A stretch of 64,000 bases of DNA from Caprimulgus europaeus (Eukaryota > Chordata > Aves > Caprimulgiformes > Caprimulgidae), in NCBI GenBank assembly GCA_907165065.1, contig OU015524.1:28008295-28072294 (forward strand), written 5' to 3'. The notes under the pieces were generated by a model. The model had not been told where the DNA came from. It searched no databases and saw only the letters and a list, made by a program, of their open reading frames with translations. Position numbers and translations under genes: made by a program. Within the stretch, counting starts at the first letter, position 1. Every line of letters starts with the position of its first letter. This document shows positions 1 through 12,031 of this stretch, in pieces.

Positions 1-2232
1 GAAATTCTGCAATTTGTAGACCATCACATCATAGCCTTATATATGCTGATTATGCCCCCACAACTGATAAGTGCACCCAGCCCACCTCCTTGCTGGTCCT
101 GGATTTATATTCTTTCAGTTTTCTCCAGGTTTGCTTTCAAAGCCCTGAAGAAAGTATTTTTCTCTTTCTTCTTTATTCATAAATTGATTCCTTTAGCTTC
201 ACTGTCTGAAATTCCCATGTTCTGTATGTGAATGCCATAAAAGATTGCTTCCAGCTCGGACAATGCACATTGCAGTTGGCTTCTTCCGGTCAGTTCTAAC
301 TTCCTCTTGAACAACTACCATCATTCAGACTACATGTTGTAGGGGAATTGGATCAGATCACATCTCGGACCTGGTTCTTTCCTAGACTGATTTCATTGGG
401 CAATAGAAGGTATTAATCCTGCCCTACTTTCCCACAAGTGTTTGAGTACTCACAATATTCAAACCTGGAAGCCCTACCCACATCCATGCTCCTCTAAAGA
501 GGATAAATGGAAAGTTATTTTATATTAAATATATTTCAAGTTGTTCTTTGTAAAACTTTCAGGACTCCTTTAGTAAGTGTGAAGCTTATTAACAAAAAAG
601 AACATCACTATTAAGAAAAGCATTTGAGCACAAGATAAAATCTGACTAAGACTCAACAAGCATGTATTTAGATGCTTTTCAATGTAAGTCTTTGCAGAGT
701 TGATCTCACATCATGTCTTTATTTCTTGTTCTTCTGGTAATAGATTTGCAGTAGATACTTCTCAAATATTTGTGTGATCCTTTGTTGATATCTTGCCACT
801 TCTAGATTTATTAGTACAGTTCCCCAAACTTCTCTGTTGAAAATAGAACAAGCGCTCCCATTTTATAAATGATGAACCGAGTTACAGAGTAATTGAATAA
901 TTTTCCCGCTCTCACAAAAGAAAAATTTCGCTTATGGAGTTCAGTCACCCTTACTTTCCTCATCACAAGCTCTTCTTGAAAATGGAGGAGATAATTTCTT
1001 TTGAGACAGTGATGTTTCACAGACTGAGTGCAGCTCTGCTCTCATGTTAAGAAATTTAAGCTTTTGAAAACTCACTTGCTGCCAAAAGACTTCTTTTTCA
1101 AGATTTTTAGCTGTGGCTGAACCTCTGTTTAAAGTCTTGTCCAGCTGTGCTTTATAAATATCTCCTAACTGATAAATGAATTATTTCCTTCAGTTAAGCT
1201 CACCATATTTCTATGCAGAGTTAACAAATACACAGTTTTACAGTAGACGTATTAGTTTGCCAATTTGTTTGTCTTGTGTTTTTATATTTGGAAGTTATAC
1301 TCTGTATATTTTTAACTTTCTGGCATGATGCTGACCCGATTTGGTGTATTGTTGTCAATCATTGTTACAAGATATAGGAAACAATACTAGAAAATAAGAT
1401 CTTGCCATTTTTAATCTAACAGAACAGCTCTGTTGCTGATCTTGTCTGGCTGTCTAACAGATGGGCTAGTGTCCCATGAGAAGACAGCCATTTCCTTGCA
1501 TAATAAACAAAGAAGGAGAAGTTGTCTGCAAACCATTAGTGTATTGTAAAGTTCGATGCAATGTCTTGATATTATCAGAATGGGTTCCTCAAGCACATTT
1601 CTTTGACATTCTGTCATAAGTCAGATAGAAGAGAGCATTACATCAAAATTAGAAAAGGCTTTAACTGTTTCCAACAAAAGAACACCAGTAAAAATATCCT
1701 CCATTTTCTGAGTACTGATAAACAAATGATAGACAATAAAGGAATGAGTAGGACATTTGATGCAAGATCATTCAGCCCATGTGCCACATTCCCAATACCT
1801 GGTGGAGATTCCCTTCTCCTTTCTCCCTTTTACAAATAAGGGTGTTAGTTCTAACACTCTTCCTGGTTGAAGTACAGGCCGGTTATTGTATAGTTGAAGC
1901 TTATGAAAATTCCTGGCAGATCACTGCATTGGAATTTGTTTGGGGTTTTTTTTGATGGGACATCTCAGGAAAATTGTAAGACCCACAGAAATCAATGTGT
2001 TTTTCTTAAAAAGGGTATTTTCCCTGAAATTCATAAGACAGCACATTCTATACACAAACAAGTCTATGGCTGGTCACTTTTCACAAGAGTTGCCGCTGAA
2101 GTAGGTGATGAGTGTTGTCATTTGCAAAGAGCTTTTTGTGGTGAAATAAATTTTCCACCTTTTAAAAAAAGCATTAAATATGGTGTTCCAATATTAAACT
2201 GGAAATTATTCACTTTTTTCTGGTTCTGCCAG
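1..2232. other. AT-rich non-coding stretch, nothing recognised
   Basis: This stretch is AT-rich and CpG-poor. The open frames in it, up to about 78 codons, overlap on both strands and show no domain, signal peptide or plausible splice context, so I read them as chance. A further frame that starts at 1894 and runs on to 2370 reads through the A tracts and encodes poly-lysine, which marks it as an artefact. I see no repeat family here that I can name. Confidence 0.6.
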
Positions 2233-2334
2233 AAAAAAAAAAAAAAATACAGCTCTCAAACTTTTTTTAAACCAATTACTTATGGCAGTTTGGCACAACA
2301 AAAAAAAAAAAAAAAAAAAAAAGGGGGTGGGGGG
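2233..2334. repeat. Two poly-A tracts, the second abutting a G-rich run
   Basis: An uninterrupted A15 lies at 2233-2247 and an A23 at 2300-2322. The second is followed directly by G5-T-G6 at 2323-2334. The A23 could be the tail of an old retroposed sequence on the plus strand, but I see no recognisable body upstream and no clear flanking duplication. Simple slippage growth of an A-rich stretch is the plainer reading. Confidence 0.9.
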
Positions 2335-4600
2335 AAGGTAATAAAATTCCAGATGTATAATACTGTTTAAGCCTGTAGGACATGGAGCTGCTGAGCAATA
2401 TGCTACTTAGTTGCCCTGACATGTCTTAAGACCTTCCCACTAAAATTCCATGTTTAAGTTAGAAGCTGAAATAAATCCAGTGATCTGAGAAAAAAAGAAC
2501 ACCCGATCTGGATAGATTGAGGTGACAATTCCTTTTTTATCCATCTTAAACCTAAGAAGGGCTTAAAGCTAGAACTAAAGCCTTTCCCATGTACATTGCT
2601 AAAGACTTTTAAGGAACAACTGTAAACAGAAGGACAAAATCCAAAGAAAATTACAAATAACATTGTAGACTGTTTTTGTTTTACTTTTATCATAGTTTTA
2701 CAATTTTTATTTCTGTTTCTATAATAGCTTGTCAGTAGAGAAAACTTCAGGAGATTATATACTGAAATTATTGTGAGCCTCATGTCACAGTTTCTTAACT
2801 TCTCTGCTTTAAAGTGACTGAAAAGGGTCTAATTTGTCAAAAATGTGGAAAATAAAAGTGGGATTTTTCAGAAAGATCAGTCATGTCTGAGGTTTTGTAT
2901 TCAGAATATGTGAATTAATATGTGGTATATTGCATATCTCCTGAAGTGTTTTGACTCTTTGGATTGGTAATTTGTGCATATAGCACTTTTTCCATTTGGC
3001 CTCATCTTTGTAGTTTACTGGAAAAATGTAAAATTTTCTTAGTTGTCTAGATGGTAGAAATTTAAACATTTTCTAGAAATATAAATCCTAAAAATGCATT
3101 TTGACTTGTTCACTGCTTGTAAGTCAACTTGTGTTGCTGTCTTCCTATTTCATTCTGAAGATGTAAGCAGCAAGTTACTAGACCATCATAAGCCAGATAG
3201 TGTTTATGATGTTTATGTTAACTAGTGAATTCAGATGACCCAGATGTTCTATAGCAAACCTCAATTTAACCTGGGGTCATATGACAATTATCAAGAAAGC
3301 TTATCTAAAAATATCCTCCAAATAATCTCCCATTTCTGTTGATTGCTCTCTCTCTTTGCTTGTCATTCTTGGGAAATGAAATGAAACCTACTTCTCTACA
3401 AAGGCTATGTAAATTGTAAAAATAACGATGCCATGCTTATAAATAGCAAACAAAATCATCGGGAACAAGTGTCTTATTTCATTGCTCATTCTTTATCATA
3501 CAAAATCTAAATATTTACAAAGGACCTTAAGACAGTTCTGTGGGATATAAAACAGAGCAGGGGGCTTGAGGCAGGGTTTTGATGTTTTGAAGCAGCTTTC
3601 CAGTGTATTTAAAAACAGTACAAAGAATAGTAACTTTTTCTTAATCCTCTTTGAATAAAGCAGTGACATTTCAAAGGCTGTGATGGTTTTGAAAACATAA
3701 TTAAGCTAAGACCCTTTAACTTTGCATCATACTAATTCTGTGGGATCATATGTAACCAATGGTTAAAGCGAATAACTGGATCAAGATTTGTATCTCTAGT
3801 TTAGCAGGATCTCTGCTTCATACTTTGAACCAAACAAACCCTGAACATTGTTTTCTCTCATTCATTCCTGCTAGGAAGTTTTATGAAAAGCACAGGCAGC
3901 GCAATGCATCAACTCCTTTCAGCAGAGCTTTTTGGGTCCTTAAAAAGTGGAAGAGAACAAAAATATTCAGGCTGCTCTGTTTGTAATGAAGGTCGTGGAA
4001 CTGCATTTTGTATTGATTATTTTCCTCAATAAGTTTGTAAGACTGCTAGGGTAGACTGGGAAAAATATAGCTGGAATTCATAGATTTGTTCCAATTAGGC
4101 CATGAAACAGCAGTTTTGTAAGATTAATACTTTTAAAATAGTATAATCACAACATTTCTTCATGTATTAATATGAAGACTAATTCCTAGTATCAGGACAT
4201 CTTTCGGTGCACCCCCTCACAATGGTCAATAGTACAGTTTGTGTCAGCCTTAAGAGCTGACAAATTACATTGCTTAAATGATTGTTCTGCATTCTGGTTT
4301 TAATACTAAACTTTCTCCTTTTGTCCTTTATTGTTCCTAATCTCTTAGGTCAGAGCAAAATTATGACCTCCATCATGAAATCAAAAGAAAAACTGATGCT
4401 ACTGATAATGTGATTAAAATGTAGAATTAAAAGACCTGGCTAAAATGATGGAGGAGGAAAGCAAAGAAGGGAAAAGAAATCCGAATCAGTGAAGGAAACA
4501 GCTTTGCACAAATCTTCACAGTGCAGCCAAAGTCCACAAGAACTATGTGTATTCAATTTATATCAACAAATACAGTTGGGGGTCTGGATCAGATACTGTG
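2335..4600. other. Non-coding stretch, nothing recognised
   Basis: The sequence is AT-rich and without a recognisable gene, repeat family or splice-bounded exon. Short frames such as the 75-codon one at 3759-3986 have no identifiable similarity. Scattered AATAAA-like and TATA-like strings are expected at this base composition and are not called. Confidence 0.55.
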
Positions 4601-4601
4601 A

Positions 4602-4627
4602 TCTGATGCATATTGAGTTGCATCAGA
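4602..4627. repeat. Short perfect inverted repeat (9-bp arms)
   Basis: TCTGATGCA at 4602-4610 is matched by its exact reverse complement TGCATCAGA at 4619-4627 around an 8-base loop. The flanks carry further GATC/AGATC strings (4587-4593, 4600-4603 and 4628-4632), and a CpG-bearing patch follows at 4660-4735. It may be a chance hairpin or a dyad-symmetric protein site; I cannot tell which. Confidence 0.6.
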
Positions 4628-4630
4628 GAT

Positions 4631-5029
4631 CTGCTCCATTTCTGGACTTCTGCTGCATCTGTCGTGGCATGCCTCGTAGCTGCGGTGACGCTCGGTGCCA
4701 TAGCTGCTGATTGCAGACCACAACACTGTGTGCGGTTTGAGAATCTGATTATCAGAAAACTCAGAAAACAAAAGCGAGAGTTTGGGCTCACTGACTCAAC
4801 TCCCTTGCTGTGGCAGACCACTGCATCACTATAATCCTGTTTATGAATCTAATGTCATTCATCTTAAACCAGGCATCTTCTTGCCTTTGCAGCCCTACTA
4901 GAAAGCTGTACTGGAAGCACACTGCTATGACAGTTGCAAACTTTTTTCTAGTGTTTGGTCACACTGATGATTGTGCTGAATGCTTTGCTGTCTGTGCTAC
5001 CTAGCACAGAGAAAGTAATTGAGCACATT
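4631..5029. other. Unrecognised stretch with a locally CpG-richer patch
   Basis: Between 4660 and 4735 there are several CpGs (for example around TGTCGTGGCATG and GGTGACGCTCGG) in a CpG-poor background. Overlapping frames run on both strands here (plus 4613-4834, minus 4558-4821), as happens when stop codons are locally scarce. None matches a family that I know. The patch could be an exon, a conserved element or an old repeat body. Confidence 0.35.
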
Positions 5030-6170
5030 AACTCCTGGCCTACATTTTGCTAAGTTAATAAACTAAGTTCCCTTACTTTTCTCTTCTAAGAGAGGCTATC
5101 CATTCCTCTTATCATCTGAATAGTCCTTTGTACATTTTCCAGTTTTTTTTACCTTTCTTGAATGTCAGTGATGAGAATTTATATGCACAGCCTCAGGTGA
5201 ATTAGTACTAGCACAGGGTGCAATAGTTTCAGTAATTCCCTTTTCTACTTTGCCTGAAGCCTTGCAAGGCTGCATTTGCCTTTTTAAGCACTGACTAATG
5301 AAATAAAATACCATGCTCATTTTCCTCCTTATTGTATAAATCACTGCCTCTCAGCTTCTAAGAGAAATTCTGTTTTTCCCTTGCTGATACAGCATTGCAG
5401 TCTATGCAGCTAAATTCTGTTAAGATCATTCCTGGGCAATACTCCTGTCTTTCTCAGCATGGGCAGGGCTCCCCCGCTTTGTGATCACTAACTTTCATTA
5501 GAGCACTTCTATCAATTGTTACCAAAGTCATTAATGGAAATATTAAATACATCCTCCTCCAGACTAATGATTTTTTAGATGCCCATCTAATAACCTTCCA
5601 GTGTTTAAGTTGTTTTTTGTTTATTTTTTTTATATGATCAGTTGTCCTTTGGTTTGTTATTCCTATTGAAATGATGGTATGGTACTTTGCCTTTTCCATA
5701 TTAAACTAATTTCTTCCTTTGGAAACATATCTGATGTTTTTCTGAAAACCAGATAATTTCTTTCTTCATGTAATAGTGTGTAGCATATCTTTGGCAAATC
5801 TTAGGTGTTTTATTCTGTTTTCCTTTTATCTTGAATGGTCTTTAACCTTACTAATTCTTCCTAGTTTCTTTTATGCTATTGAGTAACAGCCCAGGATGGG
5901 ACCTGTGATTGCTTAGATCACTCTTTCCCCATTTTGAAATACAGGGACAACATTTGTTATTCTCTAGTCATGTAGTACCAATACAGTGGTGTGAGACATT
6001 CATAATTTTTGTATGGAGATTGTTCCATGGTTTTTGATTGCATTTAACTCTGAGCTTTTCTTTCATTCCTGTATTGGTATTCATATTAATTACCTTTTTT
6101 TGTATGCTATTGTTCAAAATCATTAGAAAATGAGCTGCTTTCAACAGCAATAACAAGATCTTTGTGAGTA
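5030..6170 (-). mobile_element. Worn CR1/L3-like LINE remnant
   Basis: Read on the plus strand, the order of phrases follows the reverse complement of amniote CR1/L3-type LINE 3' halves. First comes the 'agagaggctatccattcctc..atcatctgaatag' segment near 5090. It is followed by 'gtacattttccag' near 5130, 'gccttgcaaggctgcatttgcc' near 5260-5280, 'gtcattaatggaaatattaaat' near 5530, and 'acagggacaacatttgtta' near 5940. The element therefore lies on the minus strand with its 3' end near 5030. Many indels and stops are present and no reverse transcriptase frame survives. It is far more diverged than the CR1 copies at 46412 and 57055, so it is probably an old insertion shared widely among birds. The outer limits are approximate, and the part from about 5610 to 5880 is the least secure. 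Confidence 0.65.
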
Positions 6171-9100
6171 ATTTCCCAAATATCATAATTAAAATCTATG
6201 TTGCGTTAGGTTTTCAAGTGCTTTGTTAACTCTCAACAAAGAGGGGATTTTCATAGTCACAGATAGGATTTAGACATCAAATTTTACTCTTTCCTCTGCC
6301 TTTCACCTTTAAAAAGTGTTCCCATGAAAGTGTATATGATTTCTGAACTATTGTTTCTCAGGAGGTGGAGAATAATATAAAGAGCAGATACCTCTGACTT
6401 TTTTTAACACCTGCCAGCTCTGTAGCACCTCTGGCCTTTTTCTTCAGGGCTTCAATAATTAGAGCTGTGTGAAGTTTCGCATGTAGAATGGAACTGGATG
6501 ATTCTAGCATCTAATCAGGTCAAAGGCTAAATTCCTCTGGTGTGCAACATGTTATGCTAGGCTGAATTATATCCCTGTAAACCGGAATGGTTAGATCCTC
6601 AACTCTGGAATATTAACTTGTTAGTTTATTTTTTTGCAATAGATAGAGAATCACCACATCACACAACTGTCAATTTTATATCACTACTGACATCTTTTGC
6701 CCACGCCTTGCAACCTGAATTGCAGGATGTTTCTATGCTATGTTACAATACCTTTTTGCCTTTCTAATTGCAGGAGGACACGTGGGTGACACAAAACATC
6801 ACACAGCTATAACGCAACAGGCTGATCCTCTGCTGACATAAAGCAGTGTAGCTGCCCAATTGTGTGTTCTGTGGCTCCAGCCCTGAATGTGGCAATTTCA
6901 GTGCAAGTGGTAACCACAAGTCTAAACTGGAATGTGTAAGCTGGCATGCTGATTTAAGTTGTATAAACTGGCTATGGCATTGCCTCTGCCATGAGAATTA
7001 CAAGCTCTGATCATGCCAACAGAAGAATAAGAAAGTAACGAAGCCTTGCAGATAAGTAAACACAAGTTTTAAACAAACTCTGTGTATAATTTAATTTTGT
7101 GCCAGTGCCTGAAGAACTAGATGCCAGTTTGTTGCATGCTTGCTAAAGTTTGACTGCTGATACTATTTTGTTTGTGATGTATTTAAAGTACTGAAACCTT
7201 TCCTTAAGATTTATGTGTCCTTCCAAAGGGCACCCAGTGAATAGGCTAAATGCTTGGCATGCTTGCATCCTGGCTGCACAGCCTGGCAAAGGCTATGGAT
7301 AACTGGGTCCACAGTTGGAAAATGCAGCTCTCCCCCTTTTCCCAGATGAGATTCTTAACAGTATTCTTTAGTTTGGCAGTCAAACACTTCTATCAAGATA
7401 CAGTTGCCTTTGGCCAAGCCTCTGGGATCTCTGCAAAGCTTTTCTCAGCCGCAAATCATTTCTTCCTTCAGCATGTCACTTGACATCTTTGGTGTTATAA
7501 ATTAGTTTAAGAGGGTGGACACCTATTTCACCTCCTCACCAAGGGCTCAGTTCTCATGTTTTCTGAAGTTATTTATTTTTGCTTTAGGGGACAATGCAGT
7601 TTTACTCTCCTACTGCGCTATCAAGGGAACAACTCCCTTTGAGCCAAACACCTGCTTTCCTTTAGAAAGAATGATGGGGAAGTGCCTTTTTAAAAGCCTC
7701 TATTTATCTACTTTCTTAATTTACAAAAAGTCCCTGATTACTTGGATCCCTAGAGATTTGGTAAAAAGGTATAGCAGACCAAAGTCAAAAAGAAAAGGAA
7801 AAACAAAGTATGGCCTTTCTCTTGCTACAACAAGGACAAAACCATGGAAGTGCGCCCTCAAGGTTACCAGACCGTTATTCTCTTCTGGAGTCAAAATCCA
7901 GAAATGAGTGGTCTCCATTAAGAAAACAATAGGTCACTTAGTGTCTCTGAGCTCCAGTTTTGGGAGTCTTTGCTGGCCAATGACTGCAAGCTGAAAGCCA
8001 GCTGAGACACACAGAGTGTTACTTGTCCTTACAGGTTCCAGTCTCCTCATATAGAAACTTCCCCTCAAGTTGCAAATAGAGATGGCTGTGTTAGAAAGTG
8101 CCCAGAATCTTCATGGATGCATTTGCCTGTCATGATTTTATGCTGCTTCAGAATTTTATCTTCTCTGAAGAAGATCTAGAAAAAGGTGTCACAAAGCTTT
8201 ATTCTTAGCTATAACTTTCATAAGGAAATACGTTTTAAGCATTTAAATCATATTAAATTCCTAATTATCTTTTTATTTTTGAGAATCACATCCTCAGTTC
8301 TTTTTCCAGGGGTTTTAAAGTAGTAATTTGCAAACATAACATGACTATGCTTCATAGTGTTGCCACAATTTCTGGGTACATCGGATCCTTCTCTCCTTCT
8401 AGCTTGACTGGTGTCTTGTGTGCCACAGGGAAGAGCTGGTTTTGTTGGTACATTTGAGCCCTTACACAGCACCGGAAATTTTAAGTAACAGATCATGTTC
8501 TGTGGGCTGGCAGGTAAGGAGCACAAACACTCCAAGCATATGTAAAACAACCTCGACTGCAATTAAATTTGTTGTGACGTTCAATTACTCTTTTATTGTA
8601 TCAGTGCTTTAAGAGCTCAGTCACAGACTACAGCTGTATTGCACTGTAAAAACACATAGAGGAAAAAAATAGTTCTTGTTGCCAAATGGCTTAGCCTTGG
8701 GTCATTTCACTTATAGTTTATTATTTTGATCTAAACTCTGCATAATGATGTGTAATTTGTTTCTAGTCTAAATTTTTAAGACCAGCATAGAACGGGGACA
8801 TGACTATAGATGTGAATCCTATGCATACTGCTGATCCTGAGCACTTCAAGTTTGAGTCTACTCAATTTTGGCTTTGGCAGGTGGCCTGTGAGCCACATCA
8901 CACCCCTTCACTGCTGCCTTCACAGGGCTTTCAGGGTCTTCCTGAAACAAGGAAGTCTTCTTCTCTCGGGACAGGTTATTGTGTCTCTTTCTGCTTTGCC
9001 TTCTGGCCTGCTGTACATCCAGCTGTTGGCTGAAGTAAGGCAGGCACCATCACGTGCAGGTGGGATCTTTTCTCTCCAGTTCAGTTTAGATTTGGAAAAG

Positions 9101-10249
9101 TATCTGGGAGTTAAGGAATAAGAAAATTTATTAAGAAATAACTTAACTAAAGATGGTTTTGTCTTGGGTGTTGATTTCTTTGTTTAGTTGGTTTTATATT
9201 GTTTTTCTCCCCATGGTAATATGTAAATTCAAGTCAGAACTACCCGGCCTCAGTATATGCAAGATTCAAATGCAGGTCTCGGGTCAGGGTGATTTGGAGC
9301 AAGGAGTGAGGCTTGGTTCTTCCTGTCATAGGTAAATGTTCTAATCTGGAGACTACTGATGACTGTGTGGGGAAATTTTCACACTATTCTCTGTTGAAGA
9401 TGCTATACTCTGTGAAAAAATAACTATTTATTGCATGAGCAGAACAGGCAGATTGACTCTATAGAGCTGTTTTGGAGTTTAGTGGTGAGAACAGAACAGG
9501 GTTTTCGGAGACCAAACATATTTTCTCCTATTTGCACTCCCATTGTTCTACTAGGACAATGAGTCGTAATTAGTGTATCCCTTTCATGCAAACAAATAAA
9601 CCAGGCTTTATAAAGACTGCAAAATCAGTTGTGCCTGATGAAACTAGTTTAGATGAGGAAACCCTGTATATAGAGTCTGATGCCTTTTATTCTGAAGAAA
9701 AATGTGCTTGACAAGTAATGGACTGTAGAGTGGTTGGGAGTGGTAAGAAATCTGAAAGTCTGATGAAATGTGGAAAAAATATATACCTTTTCTTTTCATT
9801 TTCCTTTTTAACTTCTTGAAAATGCTTGACTAAAACTTTCTAGTAAGTGTGTGAGTAGTCCAGAGGCTGGATCTCAGAAATATTAGGGAAATCCTTTGGG
9901 CTTCTGTTGGCAGAGGGAAGCCTGTGCACCTAGGAGGGTTCTTGAGTTTTGAATCCATTTTTGTTCAGGTAACATTTTAATTTGCTTTCCTCTCACTGGA
10001 TTTGGTAAAGACTTGCCTCAGAATGGCCTAGTACAGATTAATTTTCAAAAATTACTATACTCAGAAAAACAGTAATTCTCAAGAGCAAACACATAATCTC
10101 ATACACGAAACACACCTTGGGTTTTATTCATTTCTCACTGACATAAGGTGTAATTTAGTTGTCTAAAATGGAGTAATTCATGATTTACGTCAGCAACAAG
10201 CCCACAAAGGCTATTTTTAACACACACAACCAAATGACATTTAATTTTT
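6171..10249. other. Long non-coding stretch, nothing recognised
   Basis: I see no gene, RNA gene or named repeat here. The longest open frame (7515-7907, plus) is 130 codons, lacks any recognisable domain and has no splice or promoter context. Overlapping frames at 8800-9121 fall in a slightly GC-richer patch and overlap in two plus-strand frames, which argues against coding. The minus edge of the worn LINE at 5030-6170 may extend a little into the start of this stretch. Confidence 0.5.
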
Positions 10250-10570
10250 TCACATTCACTCCCCAGTGTTGTTGTATACATCCTCGGTGGCATTATTAAG
10301 TGGAGCTTTTCAAACAGATGAAGTATGTTACTCTACTGTGGCTAAATTGTAATGAAAGAAGAGATGGCTGTTTGCCAGTGAATGGTGTGTAGCTTGTAGA
10401 AGCATGTAATTACATAAATCACAAACATATGCAGAAGATATTTTCTCCTTACATTTAACTGGTGTTGCCTGGAGCTATAGCTGCTTGCAACTCTATTTAA
10501 TTACCATAATTATTTTAAATGTGTATATCTGGGCAATCTTTGAGCTTTACGAGAATGTTATTCATACCTT
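10250..10570. promoter_or_regulatory. Candidate conserved enhancer-like block with homeodomain motifs
   Basis: This 320-base block holds TAATTA-type cores in unusually organised form. A perfect 12-base palindrome ATGTAATTACAT lies at 10404-10415, and a TTTAATTACCATAATTAT cluster begins near 10496. TAATTA is the core bound by many homeodomain proteins. The block lacks open frames and repeat signatures, as gene-desert enhancers do. Its assignment as regulatory is an inference from motif content alone; AT-rich DNA yields many such cores by chance. Confidence 0.2.
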
Positions 10571-11985
10571 ATCAGTAAAAATCTAAAGGGTCCCATTCTT
10601 TCCCCAAAGGGGCTGCAATAACCAGGTTTCTCCAGATTTCAGGCATAGGGTGGCTGTAATGTTTTTATCTTTATTCCGAATTACAGGTTTTATAAAAAAA
10701 ACCCAAGCCTCTGAAACTAATCAGATCTTGAAATCTCAGTAGACGCTATAATTTCCTGGTAGGAAATTAAGCATTGTACATTGTTTATGGAAAGAAAGTA
10801 CCTGGAGAGATCCTGATTAGCTTCTTTTACATCTTAATTTGCTGACTGTGTAAATGTTGTTTGCCCAAACAGATTGACAAGTATCTAGGAAAGGTATTGC
10901 CTGTGTTAAACTGGATACTTCCTATGGGAAATGTCAAAAAATCCTGACAGGCTAGCTGAGTTTTTCCAGTTAATTTTGTCAAGCAGTCAAATGTGTTAGA
11001 GTGGGGCATTTTTAAAATTCTCTTTTACACTAATGTAAACCTGATTCAAATAACTGATGCTAATAGAATTGCCCCAGAAGCACCATATGATAACACAGGC
11101 TTTTGGTTCTTCTCTCATTTATGTCAGTTTTATGTTGACTTCATGCTATTGATATTGGTCAAGTTACATGTGGCTCAGACTAACACAAATGAGAAAAGAT
11201 GAGTCCTGATATATAGGATGACTGCCCAATGTAGACACGCCTCGGTTTGCCCTAACTAATGTAAATTAGTGAGTATAGAATTCCCGCAGTTGAATACATT
11301 GAAAGTGCTGAGACTCTTGGGAATAAGAAATCTGATAGCTAAATAACCTGAAAAGACCAAGCAGTAGGAACCATAAGCAACTGTCACACATAACTGATGA
11401 AGAATACTTATGAGCAGAGATACTGAATCCTTATGCGCTGAAAGACCAAGAAAGGCAGGTTTTGTGAGAAAAGGCTAGAATAATTTATTAGTTCAACTCT
11501 GTATTTATAAAAACACATGGGTTTGGTCAAATGAGCCCTTCCTATGTTACAAAGGAGCAGTTGGTCAAACACCTGAATGCAAAGATAGTGCAGTTGCAAA
11601 GGTTTCATGTTGCACTAAAACAAAAAATTGTAATTATTAACAATTTTAGAAGGCCAGTTATAGAAGTAAGGTAAATATAAATAAATACTCAATGGAGAAT
11701 CAGTTTGAGCACACACAGTACTTTTAGTTTATTCAGTATTCAGGGAAATATGATGATAGCTTGCACCTTGTCTTTTTTGTCAACCACTATAGTTAACCTT
11801 GCAAGTGATGCCTTCTGAAAGAGCTTTTGTAAGTCATGAGATCAGTTTTGTTTGGTTAGAATGTGACATGCCAGCTGTAGATCATATGTGCTGTTTTGTC
11901 ACATGGCTTAGTCTTTTCTTCCACCACCCAAGAGACAACATACACAAAGCATTACTGTCAGAGATCAGTTACTACAATCTCTTGT
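10571..11985. other. Non-coding stretch, nothing recognised
   Basis: The sequence is AT-rich and non-repetitive, with chance frames of no more than about 70 codons. I see no splice-bounded exon, RNA gene or mobile element. Confidence 0.55.
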
Positions 11986-12031
11986 GGGGAAAAAGAAAAA
12001 AAAAAAAAGAAAAAAGAAAAAAAGAAGAAAG
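11986..12031. repeat. 46-base homopurine tract
   Basis: Every base from 11986 to 12031 is A or G, mostly A with single G interruptions. Overlapping lysine-rich frames around 11799-12113 are produced by this tract and are not genes. Homopurine runs of this length can form triplexes and are usually polymorphic. Confidence 0.9.

Noticed and set aside
1894..2370. 158-codon plus-strand open frame
   Set aside because: It reads through A15 and A23 tracts as poly-lysine and then a G-rich run as poly-glycine. The length comes from homopolymers, not from selection on a protein.
7515..7907. 130-codon plus-strand open frame
   Set aside because: No domain, no splice or promoter context, and lysine/arginine-rich composition typical of translated AG-rich DNA.
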